From Batillaria attramentaria (Eukaryota; Mollusca; Gastropoda; Batillariidae): a stretch of 64,000 bases of DNA. The number at the start of each line of letters is the position of its first letter. The stretch's first letter is position 1. Shown here piece after piece: positions 39,540 to 53,780 of the stretch. The stretch covers positions 96,001 to 160,000 of the forward strand of contig JACVVK020000194.1 in the NCBI GenBank assembly GCA_018292915.2, written 5' to 3'. A program made the translations under genes and the position numbers. Under the pieces are notes generated by a model. That model saw only the letters and a list, made by a program, of their open reading frames with translations, made no database searches and was not told the DNA's origin.

Positions 39540-40608
39540 TTCCACAGTTCCTCTCCCTCCTTCCCTTCTTTGGACTCGCTTCTCACCTGGGCTGATGAGA
39601 CAGGTGTAAATTGATGGCAATGCATGATGGGATATGGCAAAATGGCGGCGTGTAATACCCCCGTATCGTCTTCCTCTGTTGGCACGCCCCCCTCTCTCCA
39701 ACGACCCTCTGATCCGGGCTTTATGGGCGCAAGGCTCATTGCACCGGTGACGTCATTTCTCAGATTGGTCATTGGCTTTAGAGGGCTGTGCTAATCAGGT
39801 CCTCGATGGCTCATACACGAGTTACCGCCTTCAATTTCCACTTTCTCTTTGGCGGCGTTTTCTTCGCCTTCAAGTGATTTCCGCCGCCAATTGAATCCCA
39901 CCAGGAGGACAGCGGGAATGTCACAATGTCTGACAGATGTGATCGGAGCGAGAACTGTTACTTAAATGCTTTCAACTTCAAGTTTTCTCGTTTTATGAGC
40001 AGGAGCAGTTCCATTGCACCAAGGTACTGTTTCCTTGGACTGTATAACTGGATCTGTTTTTCGTAACAGGATCATCACAGTCAAGGATAGATCAAGTCAG
40101 AGGCTCTCCAGTCTGACTTGACTGAATCGTGTTCAGCTGGACTGTTCGCCTGTTCCCTTAGGATAGCTGTCCCTCCTCCTCCTCCCCCCCCCCCAACCTA
40201 CCTGTTAAGGCCGTCTCCAGTCACTCTTGTGGCTGGGACGTTAAACCCTGGCTTACCGACCAAAGTTTCTCATTTGGTATTGGTAATTGTAGTTTGGGTT
40301 GGTCTTGTTGCTGTTTTTGTTATTCTTGTTGTTTTGTTTTGTTTTGTTTTTGACTACTTTTTATCTTTGTTTTTATTTCGCTTTATTTTGCTGTTGTTGT
40401 TGTTGTTGTTGTTCGGGTGATTGGTTGGTTGTTTGTGCTGTTCTTTTTTCTTTTGTTTGTGTTGTTTTTCTTGTTGTTGTTCTTATTTTTGTTGTTCTTA
40501 TTTTTGTTGTTGTTCTTTTCGTTGCAGTTCTTTTTGTTTCTGAGGTGCTGGTATTAATCAGTACAGCAACAATACCCTGAATACCGCGCGCGAGAGAGAG
40601 AGAGAGAC

Positions 40609-40640
<32 letters not shown>

Positions 40641-41450
40641 CTCATTTAAAGCAGCAGGTAACAGGTAATTCAACAGACGTCCATGGTCACGACTTGTCCA
40701 ATTATTTTGACCAAATGGCTAAAAAAGATTAACCGCTTGACCACCTCAACCGTCGCAAACAGCACAGTCTCACATTTAATTAGTGAGAATAATTCTCGTA
40801 CCCCTATGTGCACTCCATCTCTGTCACTTGAAACACGCCGCGACACGGAGCAAAATCAACTTCCGTGACGCCATAACAGCTCCGCACTAAAGGCTCAAAA
40901 TGGCGGCCCTGCGCAGCCAACAAGACAGCAAAGAAGAAGCGGGAATTCATTGAGTCGCTTTACGACATTTTACAGTCCCATTTTACGGGCTCCCGCACGC
41001 CCAGGTTTAATCAAAAGTTGGAGGGTTACCGGTCACGGTCGAATGATTCCGGCTGAGTAGGAGGACCGGGGCGGGTATTGTGACGTGGCCAAAGACAGTC
41101 CACCCGAGAAGGGGGCTGAAGCAGCGCCGGGTATTCACTGGGTGTCAGCAGTTTATCACGGCCTTGTAAAGCCTCTCTGATGGATGGGAAGGGGGTGGGG
41201 TCCGGAAAGTCGTTGTACGGGCGTCGTTCCCCCCGCCCCCCACCCCCCACCCCTCCCTCTTTACCCTCTGAACACAACGGCCGGGCAGCGTCGTCGCTAG
41301 CTCATCACTTTGTCGTTTCCCCCACCCCCTCCTCCCATCCCTGTCTTGCTGAAGTGAATCCCCCATTATCCCTTTAGCTGTAAGCTTGTCTCTTGCTTGT
41401 AAGAGCTTTTGCTACTGACAAATGCGCGCGAGGAATATTGCAACTAGGCT
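39540..41450. other. Spacer with low-complexity tracts
   Basis: G/T-rich tract at about 40290-40530, and (GA)n/(CAGA)n at about 40590-40640. No gene recognised. Confidence 0.4.
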
Positions 41451-41452
41451 GA

Positions 41453-41628
41453 CTGGGTTGGTTAGGCCTAACGTCCTTTTCCACCATGGTGATATCAAAG
41501 ATGTGATATCAAAGATAGGGCGACAAAGAATAAGCCAGCACAAAAAATTGCCTTCCGGTCAGGATTCGAACTCACGACCCGAGCGTTTAAAGTCCAACGC
41601 TTCACCATTCGACTATCCCGGCTCCCCT
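41453..41628 (-). repeat. tRNA-derived SINE, family 1 (minus strand)
   Basis: Full copy with the head at right (CGGCTCCCC on +) and B box as GGATTCGAACTCAC. It has a short internal duplication of GATATCAAAGAT. Confidence 0.85.
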
Positions 41629-41629
41629 G

Positions 41630-42870
41630 GAATAGCCAAGAAGCTTGAGGAAACCCACTTTTAATGCAATGATGCAATCGCGTGTCGTTCGGCTAATTAC
41701 GTCAGAGTTTTGAGGTGTAATTAATGAGAAAACTTTATGAAAGAGTCTGATCTGTTGTGTTTTTTCTGTTGCATATTTTAGTGATTTACATTTCTTCCTT
41801 AAGCTCTTTCATAAAGAAGCACAAAGAAAAAAATGATTTAAATTCACAAGGAGCGCGCATTGTTTGTTTGATTTTTTTAATTCTACTTCGATGTATATTG
41901 TACTATTTGGACGTAACCACACTTTCTGTATTTGCACTTAAGTACGGACAAAAAAAGAAACGCAAAGATACATAATATTTCTTTCGACTGTTATTCGTAT
42001 GTTCATAGGTAGGTAAACGCGTCAATATTTTGGTACGCAAACTCGTGTTGTATTCACCTTTACTTAACTAATGGAAATTGTAGCTCGAGATGTCAGATCA
42101 GGTCAGTCAAAAATGTGGTCTGATCCTATTCAGAACAAGTCTAGAGTGGACCCGCAAGAGAGAGAGAGAGAGGGAGAGAGAGAGACTCTTCTTTGTACCA
42201 CCTTCACAATAGGCCGCGGTCAGAATGCGACAAGCGACTTTTTCAATATCATAAGGGACGTCCAGGACGATCCGGGGAGGTAACTTGACCCTCACTTGAT
42301 CGTCTCCCTTCAGGCAAGAAAGCCACAGCGGTGGATGAATGCCAGAGTTTTCAATGCACGTATGTCGTTACCCCTTTTCAGACTAAGTGACTGCATTGTA
42401 GGGATCCAGAACGAGGCAGAACAGGACTTTGTGGGAAGTTACGGAGTCAAAATTCGCCGTGAAATAACTTCTTTGGTGGCGAGTGATTAGTTTTTACATA
42501 TTCCGCTAGGGTGAACGTAAAAAAAGAATAAACAAAAAAAAACCGCCGTAGTTTATTCTTTGGTCTCGTGTGCTGTATTTCAAATTGTTTGGGTTGATTT
42601 CTATTTCCTGTCTCGTGTTGCTGCCGACAGTTTTAACAGCTCAGTGTCATCACGTCACGACACAATGACGACAACTCCCACCAGGCTGTTCTTTTGAAGC
42701 CAGGATCGCAATACGCGTGCCTGTGCTGTTATTTGAATAAACACCTGACCAAAGACTTTGTCATAAACGGCAAAGAAAGGTAGTCAGTGAACGAACCTAA
42801 GGAAGTGCGTGTCGCTTGCAAAATAAACTTGATTAAGAAAATAGAACAACAGTGAAATTCACAAGACAAT
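41630..42870. other. Unannotated spacer
   Basis: Contains a (GA)n run (about 42158-42184). The open frame 42296-42490 (WMNARVFNARMSLPLFRLSD) has no recognised domain. No firm gene. Confidence 0.35.
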
Positions 42871-42875
42871 CCCAC

Positions 42876-42876
42876 A

Positions 42877-42943
<67 letters not shown>

Positions 42944-43090
42944 GGAGGGGGGGGGGTCTTTTCACGAAGGAAAAGTGTCAAAGACGGAACAGTAAGGAAA
43001 ATGCCAGCACGGCTGTTTCGTTCGTTTCCAAACCGGGATTCGAACTCTCGGCTCAAGCACTGACAATCTTGAGCTCTGCCTCACTATGTA
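42876..43090. repeat. (GT)n and a partial tRNA-like repeat
   Basis: (GT)n at about 42877-42942, then G-run. 43020-43075 (- strand) resembles a tRNA-like head (GGGATTCGAACTCTCGG on +). Confidence 0.6.
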
Positions 43091-43259
43091 TACGCTATAT
43101 ACGCTATTTTGTCGGAGTTTCCGCCTGATGATTTTGAAACAGTTTGTGTTGGATCAAACAAGTACGGCTCTGAAATGGTCGGATCAGATAATTTAGATTT
43201 ATTCTGTTCCATGAACATCATCTTACATAGCAAATACAAAATGACACCCCCTAAAAGCA

Positions 43260-43432
43260 GGGTGGGTGAGAGTGGGTGTTTGGGAGTCTAATGCCCTTTT
43301 CCACCACGTGTGGCTGATATCAAAGACGGTTTAACGAGAAGATGCCCAGCACAAATATCTGGCCCCAGCCGAGATTCGAACTCACGACCCGAGCATTGAA
43401 AATCCAACGCTCTACCATTCGGCTATCCCGGC

Positions 43433-43465
<33 letters not shown>

Positions 43466-43466
43466 A
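43260..43466 (-). repeat. tRNA-derived SINE, family 1 (minus strand), abutting a poly-C run
   Basis: Full copy 43263-43437. The head side runs directly into ~33 C (about 43434-43465). Confidence 0.85.
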
Positions 43467-43469
43467 CAG

Positions 43470-44103
43470 TAGAACTGTTCGGTAGGTTAAAAAGTAATAA
43501 TAACTTCAACAGGAAGTTAAGCAGTACACCTGGATGTGACCCTCCCCCCCCCCCAACCCTCCCTTCCACACACATCCCTACCTCCACCACCTTTTCTTCC
43601 TCCGTATGTTATTTACCTGCACGATTGGACCCCAATCAGACGGGGCGGAGGGACCCAACTTGCCAAACGTTCTTCACCCATTAGGTTGGACCTCACGCTG
43701 AGAACAACGTTGGCGCTACCCAGTTCGTCCCCGCTACACCCGTATTTAACTCCATACTTCTGCTCCATAGCATCTGTTTTGCTAACCCTGGCAAACGCAT
43801 TTCCCACTGCGCATAATCACAGGGCATGCGCAGTGGCGATTATGAGGCGAGCCGGAAAATCATAGCGCTGGGGTCAGGGAGAGAGAAAGAGAGGAGAATA
43901 TGTCTTTGGAAATGCATCAGTAATTTGGGGCTCACGACCGCCCTCCAAGACAGACGCTCCTTCCGCAAAGAACCGTCAACGTCCATACTTGGGCCGAGAA
44001 GGTCACTCTCGGATAGTTTTGTTGTCAGGGTACATAGGGTACCTCGTAGCCGTTTTGCTTTACCGAGTACCCCGCCATCCCCCTTACCCCTTCCCCCCCC
44101 CCC

Positions 44104-44134
<31 letters not shown>

Positions 44135-44950
44135 ATACACACACAACCTCTGAACGATGGTCGAATAGGCAGCGCGTCGGACTTAGCAGGTACATGGTGA
44201 TGTTAATGATGTTTGTGCTTATGTGACTCTGTATAATACTTGTTATTGATGTGCTTCTGTATAATGTTCTCTATGTTATATTTAAGGACTGATTTCACGT
44301 GTGTGTTCACACGTTCAATTATCTATTTTATCTCCATGTGCCCCATGCGAGGTCTTCTATGGAATAAACAAACTTGCTACTGAACGGCCGTCACCAATGT
44401 TACGGCGATGAATCGTGGCTTCCAGCCCAGGTCGAGCTTGTGATGTGTGATACCGGTTTTTCCTGGCTACCGGGCTGCTCATCGGGGGTTTCTCTCCGGG
44501 TTATTCGGCATTCCTACCCAAGCAAAATTCCAAAATTCCAAAATAAGATAGGTAGTTTGGGTGGCGCTGCGACCCGTTTCCCCCGGAAGGAACAAGGGAC
44601 AATAAAGGTTGTTTTTTTTTAATGGAGAAGGAAGAACGACAGGTCAGGAGCAACCTGGTACGCATTTCAGGGTCTTATGAGCCATGGCCTTACTGACCAT
44701 CGAAATTGTTACAGCTATTATTTCAGAATAACGGAGGTAGTTGTCAAAAACGTAACGATACTGACCATGTTAACCATACTGGCAAAGGGCAGAAAGGAAG
44801 CACAGGAAAGAGAGAGAGGGAGTCTGATGTTTGGTTTTCTCGGCGTCCCATGGAGATGTTGACAGCTTTGCCCAGGGGGTGAATCCTTGTCCTCAAGAAC
44901 CTGGCCATCGAGGACGTCCCACAAAAGTGGTAGTCATTCTGCGATCGCCC
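43470..44950. repeat. Spacer with C-rich/(CA)n tract and a SINE-like repeat
   Basis: C-run and (CA)n at about 44093-44145. About 44380-44600 (CAGGTCGAGCTTG, TCATCGGGGGTTTCTCTCC) resembles the repeats at 33010 and 46820. No gene recognised. Confidence 0.5.
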
Positions 44951-45453
44951 AGAGTCGCACGCTCACGTGATCCACACATATTCTCTCACACGCTGGACAA
45001 GAACACATTACAATCACGTGGTGCGACGGGTCAAGTGAGCTATTTAAGTTTCCGATTGTAGAATTGCGTGCATTTTCAAATTTTGTGGGCTGAATATTTC
45101 CAGAGCAGAGGGGGAGGAAGCCGGAGTACCCGGAGAGAACCCCCGACGATCGGCGTGAATGAACGGTGCCATGTTCGAGAAGGAAAAACTCTTCGCCCCG
45201 AGTGGGTCTCGAACCTGACCTCTCGCATTCGTGACGAGGGGTGGGTGGGTGTATGGGTGTTTAACGTCCTTTTCCACCACATAGGGTGATATCAAAGACG
45301 GGGCAACGATGAAAAAGCCAACACAAATATTTGGCCCCAGCGGGGATCGAACTCACCACCCGAGCATTAGAAGTCCAACGCTCTACCATTCGACCACCCC
45401 GACTGCCCGCATTGGTGACGAAGTCTCTAAACCACTAGACCACCGACCGCCAT
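44951..45453 (-). repeat. tRNA-derived SINE, family 2 (minus strand), split by a family-1 SINE
   Basis: The family-2 body lies at about 44951-45235. A full family-1 SINE (minus, about 45240-45406) is inserted in its head region, and the remaining head is at 45407-45453. The sequence GCATTSGTGACGA flanks the insert on both sides, as expected for a target-site duplication. Confidence 0.85.
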
Positions 45454-45779
45454 ACGGAATGCAGCTAAAGAGAGGGGTTTTTTGTCATAAAAAAGACGCG
45501 TACATATTTTTTTTTCTGCCACAACTCTTTGCCGGCTCCAGTGGTGTTCCTCCATGGTAATGGGTGGAATTCACGGAGGGCTCGGAAGTTGGGGCAATTT
45601 TTATTATGCATGATGATGGAGATGAGGATGATGGTAAGATGATGCTATGGAGGTCCGTGTGGTTTGGGACTGCGGGACAGGGCCGCATTCCACGCTTCCT
45701 GTCATAAATATCCCGGCATTAACCAGGCCCGGAACTACGGCACCTGCGGTGCCGGCCGTGTAATCATCCACATCATAAG

Positions 45780-45995
45780 ACGTGTCATACCAAGGGAAGC
45801 ACCCCCAAAGTCGCACCCGTGAGGTGAGGGAAGCTCGGCTGTGTGGCAACAGCCTGCCCATTGGGCCCATAGCACACCCGCTCTGGGTAGGAGCCGACCT
45901 AGGTTGGAAAAATCCCGCTTGCCTGGGCTGGGACTCGAACCCGGGTCTCCCGGTCCATGGTCCGAAGTGCTAACCACTACACTACGGGGGCCGGT
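45780..45995 (-). repeat. tRNA-derived SINE-like repeat (minus strand)
   Basis: tRNA-like head at about 45925-45992 (+ strand: GGACTCGAACCCGGGTCTCC .. GTGCTAACCACTACACTACG). Seen once in this window. Confidence 0.55.
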
Positions 45996-45999
45996 CACG

Positions 46000-46940
46000 T
46001 ACATATATTTATCGCTTGGGATCTGTAGGCACAGCTAAACCCATCAACCAAAACCGAACTCAACGTGTACAATACGAATCTTCAACAGAGAATTATTTGT
46101 AATGTCAGCCTGCAGTAACATGATCCCTTCATTTAGTCGTCTCCCTTTGCATGAATACGGTTTAGTCGTCTCCCTTTGGATGAATACGGTCGGCGTTGTC
46201 CTTTCTTTGCGGCATATGCTAATGTAATTTTTTTTTTTAACTCCTGCGAGGGCAGAACAGGGCAAAATTTGTGCCGTGTTTGTGTTATCTTGGGTAGAGA
46301 CTCTCTTTATTCCGACAAAGCGTTTGAGGGAATATTTGTATCTGTAGACTGGCAGAACTGTACCAAGATTGTTTCTGCCCTAATGTTCTGCCCGGGCTTC
46401 ATAAATATTATCATAATTCATTAAAATTTGAAAGTAGATTGCCTTGGTGGAGGAGGGGTGGGTGTGGTGGTGTGTGGAGGAGGGAGCGCGGGAGGTGGGG
46501 TAGAGGGGGTGGAGGGTGTGGTTTGGGGTGGGGGTGAGGAGGCGAGTCTTGTGTTTCAGAAACTGATGTTTCGCCAAAGAGAAATGAGAGGGGATTTTTT
46601 GCTACTACGGAACGTGATTGTGCTGGTGCCGCATGGTGACCTTGTGGGTGAGTTTGTGTCAGAGAAATTGTGCATTTGTACTCATGGGTTAAGCAACAGA
46701 GCAAGAACCGCTGCAGAGCGACCCTCACCACAATGTAAAGCGTGGATTCGACCCCCCATCCCCACCCCCACCCCCATCCTTCAAGTCAAGTTTTAATACT
46801 TGATAAAGATTTTGCGGGTCTCGGGCTCCTTATCGGGGATTTCTCTCCGGGTTCTCCAGCTTTCGTCTCCCAGCAGAATTCGAAAATTGGTAGGTGGGTG
46901 CATTTTTTAGGATAATACGCAACACAATATGGTCTTTATT
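46000..46940. other. Spacer with a short inexact tandem and a SINE-like fragment
   Basis: TTTAGTCGTCTCCCTTTGSATGAATACGG is tandemly duplicated at about 46133-46188. About 46815-46885 carries the CTCCTTATCGGGGATTTCTC repeat phrase. No gene. Confidence 0.45.
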
Positions 46941-46943
46941 CCA

Positions 46944-46944
<1 letters not shown>

Positions 46945-47037
<93 letters not shown>

Positions 47038-47045
47038 TGCGCGCG

Positions 47046-47092
<47 letters not shown>

Positions 47093-47125
47093 TGCGCGCG
47101 CACACACACACACACACACACTGTG

Positions 47126-47192
<67 letters not shown>
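46945..47192 (+). repeat. Compound (CA)n / (GC)n array, ~248 bp
   Basis: Four (CA)n blocks are separated by CTGTGCGCGCGC-like inserts at about 47034-47054, 47090-47101 and 47121-47132. Almost the whole array alternates purine and pyrimidine. Confidence 0.9.
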
Positions 47193-47196
<4 letters not shown>

Positions 47197-48035
47197 CAAA
47201 TATACAATAGATAGGGTACATTCACTACCATTTTCGCTCAACACGAAAATTACCATCCTGGAATATGACCACGGTACAATCGACTGAGAGGTATTCATGA
47301 CAGACAGTGCAATACCTGAGGGAAAAAGAAAAACAAGTCAACGTGTGTGGCTGCCGGCTGTTATTTTAATCACCACTTGACGCAATCACTCAAAAAAAAA
47401 AATGCGTGTAATTTGCTTTTGAACATCGTCACAATAATTGAAAAGACCCAATGAAAGCCGGCTACCATTTTTTTCCTCTTTTCTGATTCGCAAGCTACAG
47501 CAGCCTGTTACATCTTTTTCAAATTTGTAGCAACGTGAAACAGAAACGCATGAAAGACGTGGAAAATTATATCCAAACAAACTCGACACTACAGCCCAGA
47601 ACACGACAACACACGCCGCAGTCGCAACAACGACAATTCAACCACAAGAGCTGTTCAGAAATGCGGCCATACACTGAGAGATTTGTGCCTCGTGCATGTA
47701 TCATATTTCTCTGCGTCTGTGCGGCATAATACCTCCTGTTGTAATTGGGGTATGATTATTCGGAAAACTGCCGGCCTGAATATTCTATTACAGGAGATAA
47801 TATGTCAGCCATTGAAACGCGAGAGACGTTGTAAATAATGACGGTTTTCAGGCGACGGGTTTTGTAAATGTTATGCGTGCCTGTACGTTGCATTTTTTTT
47901 ATTTTTTTATTAGATTTTTTTTCTTTGAGCGCTGGCGGTGGGGTAGGTGGGGGGGGGGGTAGTAGGGAGGGAGATGGCCTATGTTTGCAGCCTTTGCTGA
48001 ATGCCGCGAAAGAAGAGAGATGCAGAGAGAGAGAG

Positions 48036-48125
<90 letters not shown>

Positions 48126-48175
48126 TGGGGGGCGGGCGGGGACTCAAAAAGAGACCGCACGTTTTTTGTTGTTGT

Positions 48176-48208
<33 letters not shown>

Positions 48209-49450
48209 TTTGTTGTTGTTTTTTGGGGGGGTTGTTGTTGTTTTTTGTTTTTGTTTTAGTTTTTTGTGTTTTGTTTTTCTGTTTTTTGTTTTTGTTTGTT
48301 TGTTTGTTGTTGTTGTTGTTGTTTTAGGGGGGGGGGGGGCAAAGAAATCGATCACCGAAAAGTTGGTGAAGGTCAGGGTTAGGGTTAATGAGTTGTTGTT
48401 GTTGTTGTTGTTCAGTAGTGTTGTCGTCGTCGTCTATTGTCCTTTCCAAAAACATACATACTTCCTCCATCTGCTCATTCAGTTTATTGCATCTTTCTCT
48501 AGACCGTGCTCTGTATGCCTATGTCCAGACGAAGGAAGACGCATCACTGAGTTGACAAACTCCCTGGCACCCGGCGAAAAACACTCACACCAACACCTCC
48601 TTGCCACTGAGCTTTGGCAGTTTACGGGGCCAACCATCCCCACAGATCCCTCTCTTCTCGCGGTAGGTCGTTGTTCAAACCGTGATGGAGATCAAGCAGT
48701 CGCAGCAGTTGAAGGCAGAAGAGTTTTGGTAACTCCTCCGTCAAGGAAGCGCCGATCTTGGCAGAGGTGGGTTTAACGAGAAAAGAGTACCGTCAGAGGA
48801 ATGCTGGGGGATTTATTCTTGACATCAAAGGAGGGGATGTTTGTGTATTACGGTTGCACTGCTTAAGTAGATTTCTCAAGCTGATCATACCTGTCTCCAG
48901 CGAAACATATCCTCAGCATATTCACCCTTCCATCTCGCAAAGTTTTCTCCATGGTGGAAAAAAACGTTTACATAACGTATTTTTGTGCTTGTAAGGAAAA
49001 GTGGTTTTAGAGTTAAATCATTTTACAGCTTTAAGATTTACAGACACCGTTCTCTCATCTCTCTCTCTCTCTCTCTTTTTTTTTTTTTTTTTTTGGGGGG
49101 GGGGGGGGGTGTTGTTGTTGTAGTTGTTGTTGTTTGGGGGTTGTTTGGGATTGTTTTGGGTTTGTTTGTTTTTTTGTTGAGGGGGGGATGTTTTGTTTGT
49201 TTTTGTTGTTGTTGTTTTTGTTTGTTTTGGGGGGGGGGGATAAATCTCATTCTGCGGTGCGGTTCGTACCTGCTTCGTGTGTGCGTGCATGCGTGTGAGT
49301 GTGCATGCTTGTTTAATTCCTTTCCAGTTTTCATTTTCTTGGACATTTTTGCTGTTAACGTGGGCCACGGGACAGGTGCTTTTCTCACCAGGATTTTAAT
49401 GTGAGTGGAATTCCCCTCTCAGATCTTCAACTCCAGGTGCTAAAGACATA
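47193..49450. repeat. Spacer: (TG)n, G/T-rich tracts, unrecognised open frame
   Basis: (TG)n at about 48038-48124; G/T-rich to 48340; T/G-rich again at about 49075-49240. A protein-like stretch near 48490-48776 (CLCPDEGRRITELTNSL ..) has no recognised domain. Confidence 0.5.
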
Positions 49451-50154
49451 GTTGTGGCTGATGGGATTGCCATCACGGTGGCTCACAGTATCCCTGTCAT
49501 TACAAACATACCACTCACTTTATTTACAGAATTTATACTAGGGGTGATCATCTTTCTATGGAATGAACAAAATAAAATAAAATGTATCTGTAAAAACAGA
49601 CCTTTAATCTTCCATTTTTTAACGAACACAGGTGCAGATACATTTACATTTATTTGTATCTGTAAAATAGAGATTTCAAGTTTAAAGGGGCTAATACTAC
49701 CATTTTTATGCCCTCAGGTTGTTCTGAGCTGTTTTACGTTGTATCTATCATCACACCACTTAGACACCTGGACAGTGAGAGCGTCCGTAATGCTGGCACT
49801 GAGCCAAAAGAAGCGTACTCGGTGTCGCAGCGACCACACTGAGCACTGTAGTAGTGTAACAACAGTCGTAGAATTGGAATGTCCGACCGCTCGCGCAAAG
49901 TGTAAACAACCACTGTATCGCATTAAGAGCTGTACTAATCATCAAGATAGAGTATTTCGAGCGTACACTGAGGCGCACTCACGAGCGAAACTGTTCTAAA
50001 ACATAAGCCGGCTTAACAAAGATGGTTAGCCCGTTTTAAGCGCTGTGCAAACATCAACAAATGTTCCACTGTCCTCACTGAACGGTCATTGGTTGGTGCA
50101 TTACTGTAGTTTAATACTGGGGCGCCTTCTGTCCTGCCACACTACTGTTACAGG
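49451..50154. other. Unannotated spacer
   Basis: An open frame at 49454-49999 starts at GTG, not ATG, and shows no domain. ATTTACA/TGTATCTGTAAAA phrases repeat at 49580-49680. No firm feature. Confidence 0.35.
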
Positions 50155-51720
<1,566 letters not shown>

Positions 51721-51890
51721 GCAGCCGGGGTGGCTGAATGGCGTTGGACTTGTAATGCTCGGGTCGTGAGTTCGAATCCCGGCTGGGGCCAAATATGTGT
51801 GCTGGCTTTTTCGTCGTTGCCCCGTCTTTGATATCACCCGTATGTGGTGGAAAAGGACGTTAAACTCCCACACACCCACACACCCTGTTT
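51721..51890 (+). repeat. tRNA-derived SINE, family 1
   Basis: Head CAGCCGGGGTGGCTGAATGG with a short deletion before GCGTTGGAC, B box GAGTTCGAATCCC, and tail of CCCACACA repeats. Confidence 0.85.
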
Positions 51891-51979
51891 TCCTGTTTTT
51901 AGGTCCTTGATTGGGATTTTTCAAAGAGAGAGAGAGAGAGGATGATTTACATACACATTTAAAATTTGATTTGAAATGT

Positions 51980-52200
51980 TGCAATATGTTTGCACTGTGG
52001 TTGTGTGAGATGGACTGGCTGTGATTTTGTTGTCAGTTAGTGTACATGCCAAACCAATTTTATATTGTTTTTATTGACGTTAGCATCTTAATTTTTCATT
52101 CTTATCTAGTTTCGAGCTGTGAGTCCAAAGACGATTTTCCATCGTAAACCTGCTATTTAATGGACAATAAAATATTTCTGAATTTGAATCTGAATCGTCT
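51980..52200 (+). repeat. LINE 3' UTR-like tail
   Basis: ..GGACAATAAAATATTTC followed by TGAATTTGAATCTGAATC, a short-repeat tail typical of CR1/RTE-type elements. 52200-52950 has no recognised gene. Confidence 0.4.
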
Positions 52201-52951
52201 GTGACCATCCTTACCCTACGGCAAGTTCAGTCCGGACTCTCCCACCCGACCATTTCAAGCGCTTGTTTACGATCTAGATTGCCTTTCCGAACATCAAACA
52301 ACATTACCCTACCAGGATGGCGCCAGTAACAGAATAACACTGAGACCGACTTTGAGGTTTTTACGCTCCATCCGTCCGTCCGTCCGTCTGCCCGTAACTC
52401 ACAATTCTGTCTTCTTTTGTGTGGAGGGAGTGTCTTGAAATTTTCGATCCACTTCGTGTTGGCGACCCTTATTGTACGTCTTTGTCCGCGAGACTATTTC
52501 ACCCGGCGAATTGGAAATCAGGCGAGTTCTTCTCAAGAATGGCGCGATGTCCAACACACAAAGGCACAGAAAGTGGTTTTCTTTTGCCCTCCAAGTCGTG
52601 GACGAATTCGGGACTACATTCCACCGTCCATTAATCTAGCCCTTGACACCTTCGCTTCTCCAAAGCCGACAAAAGTCAGGGCTGGTGTCACTAGCGTGTT
52701 CCTATTCTCCTTCTCAACTCCGTCGTGCATGAGGGGAGATAGCCGATAGGCTGCAGCCAGTGTAGGCGCTTACTGGCAGTGAATGGAACCTGGGGAGAAT
52801 TTTCCGGGCAATTGAGCAACTTGTACTTTCTTACTTTATCAACAGCGTGCTCCATAAAGGACTGGGGGGACAAGCGGCCTATGTCGCCTCTTCAAGCAAA
52901 GTCCCTCCTGGATGACAAGGGACCTTGAGCGTTATGAGCAGAGAACATTCC

Positions 52952-52954
<3 letters not shown>

Positions 52955-53013
<59 letters not shown>

Positions 53014-53231
53014 TGTGTCTGTGTGTCTGTGTGTGTGTGTGTGTGTCTGAGAGAGAGAGAGAGAGAGAATGACATGAAACTTTATTTTCCAAGGATAAAG
53101 AGATAGGTACAAGGACCTGTCTTCGGTCTTGTCCTTGCTAAACTAAGAAAACTACACTGCAAAGAAATCACAGGCACAGGTACACATATGTACATTGAAT
53201 TAGATCATATCCAATGAAATACGAAAGAAGC

Positions 53232-53262
<31 letters not shown>

Positions 53263-53720
53263 TTAGTTAGTTAGTTAGTTAGGGCTTAACTAAGCTACAA
53301 AGACTATTTCGCGGCAAGAGAGAGAGAGCGAGAGAGAGAGGGGGGGGGTGAAAATAACCTTTATTAGAGATCAGTAGAAGTTGCTGGTCTGCACTGAGAT
53401 CAGTTTCCGAACTTGCCGTTGCTAAAAAGGAACAAAATTCAAACGGAATTAGGACAAATTAGATCACCGAAAATCCGAGAGACGGCTGAGAGAGAGAGAG
53501 AGAGAATTCTGTTCAGCGACTCAGTGATTTCAACCAAAGTTCCACAGGATGACAGTGGGTCTTGGCCACCATCAGCAGAGAACATTCCTCTTTGAAATCA
53601 GAAATTTCTCCCCTCTAATAAGAGAGAGGGGGGGGGAGAGAATGGCAAGGACACTGAAAATGTATCAACAGCAAAGCTATTGCCACAAGGACTATTCAAA
53701 ATTTCCTACTTTAAAGTAGC

Positions 53721-53778
<58 letters not shown>

Positions 53779-53780
53779 CA
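52955..53780. repeat. (TG)n, (GA)n and (GTTA)n tracts
   Basis: (TG)n at about 52955-53047 with TCTG interruptions; (GA)n at several places to 53340. (GTTA)5 plus GGGCTTAACTAAGC and GACTATTTCGCGGC at about 53263-53318 is copy 2 of the GTTA repeat. (TG)n at about 53723-53777. Confidence 0.8.

Noticed and set aside
47868..48776. 302-codon open frame
   Set aside because: Most of it is (TG)n and G/T-rich low complexity; only the last ~90 codons look protein-like and no domain was recognised.
49454..49999. 181-codon open frame
   Set aside because: Starts at GTG, has no recognisable domain and contains repeated ATCTGTAAAA phrases; not called as a gene.
52417..52749. 110-codon open frame
   Set aside because: Starts at TTG, no splice context or domain; left unannotated.
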